From the NCBI GenBank assembly GCA_903916205.1, contig CAIWVX010000414.1, positions 1 to 6,265 on the forward strand: 6,265 bases of DNA, read 5' to 3'. The stretch is from an uncultured beta proteobacterium (lineage in GTDB: Bacteria > Pseudomonadota > Gammaproteobacteria > Burkholderiales > Rhodocyclaceae). Of the stretch, positions 6,030 through 6,265 are shown one piece after another. The notes below the pieces were generated by a model. It did no database searches, was not told the DNA's origin, and saw only the letters and a list, made by a program, of their open reading frames with translations. The position numbers and the translations under genes are program-made. Position 1 is the stretch's first letter; the number at the start of each line of letters is the position of its first letter.

Positions 6030-6265
6030 TTAGCTTGTTCTGCCGATCAGCGGCTTGGCAACCAAGGGAAACTGGCTGGGGTTGCGAATAGACTCCACAG
6101 TCAGATCGACATCAAGAATAGGCCAATAAAGATGGTTGGGTGTTGGCCATTCGACGGTAGTAATCTGCGCTAGAGTCGCCTGCTTGAACCAAGGAAACTC
6201 GGTATAGGAGACAAAAAGTTCTTCGTCTTTCAAAAGCAACCAGAAGCCCTTGCTTGATGCAAAAA
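6030..6265 (-). CDS. DUF2442-family protein, C-terminal part (N-terminus beyond window edge)
   Basis: The frame is open from the right edge to a TAA at 6032-6030, giving 77 residues plus the stop. The sequence carries the pattern I associate with DUF2442: KGFWLLL, then FPWFKQATLAQI, then HLYWPILDVDL, and PLVAK near the end. DUF2442 proteins are small, of unclear biochemical function, and often sit beside a DUF4160 gene as a possible toxin-antitoxin-like pair; such a partner would lie off the right edge. A TTG within the frame at 6239 is not the start, because the family motif (KGFW) already begins upstream of it. It converges with the MarR-type gene. Family assignment is from memory of the motif. 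Confidence 0.7.
   Translation of the reverse strand, partial: FASSKGFWLLLKDEELFVSYTEFPWFKQATLAQITTVEWPTPNHLYWPILDVDLTVESIRNPSQFPLVAKPLIGRTS

Overview
The window looks like a gammaproteobacterial chromosome of moderate GC. The evidence is the ApaH sequence type (MATYAIGDIQGC start), an HpaR-type MarR regulator and an OadA-like carboxyltransferase. I cannot name the genus from the sequence.

Layout from left to right. (1) 1-729, minus strand: symmetrical Ap4A hydrolase apaH, starting at TTG and cut by the left edge before its C-terminus. (2) 773-900, minus strand: a decayed C-terminal fragment of a galE-type UDP-glucose 4-epimerase, in two blocks in different frames with a deletion between them. 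(3) 925-3446, minus strand: a two-gene surface-polysaccharide unit. It holds a small membrane phosphoglycosyl transferase (initiating sugar-phosphate transferase) followed 38 bp later by a membrane-bound WbpM/CapD/PglF-type nucleotide-sugar 4,6-dehydratase. (4) 3642-3673: a strong intrinsic terminator. (5) 3691-5220, minus strand: a pyruvate carboxylase/oxaloacetate decarboxylase-type carboxyltransferase that keeps its metal-site residues but has no biotinyl domain. (6) 5221-5523: a 303-bp divergent control region with a minus-strand intrinsic terminator, a helical-phased direct repeat and a 14-bp perfect palindrome. (7) 5524-6000, plus strand: an HpaR-like MarR-family regulator. (8) 6030-6265, minus strand: the C-terminal part of a DUF2442-family protein cut by the right edge.

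The phosphoglycosyl transferase and the dehydratase belong together: the dehydratase makes a 4-keto-6-deoxy sugar nucleotide on the route to a modified sugar, and the transferase loads the first sugar phosphate onto undecaprenyl phosphate. The galE remnant directly downstream suggests that this cluster was once larger and has shrunk. The carboxyltransferase and the MarR regulator form a divergent pair and may be a regulator-target unit, but the carboxyltransferase needs a biotin carrier encoded elsewhere. The most unusual parts are the biotin-less carboxyltransferase, the terminator pointing toward its gene from upstream, and the galE relic.
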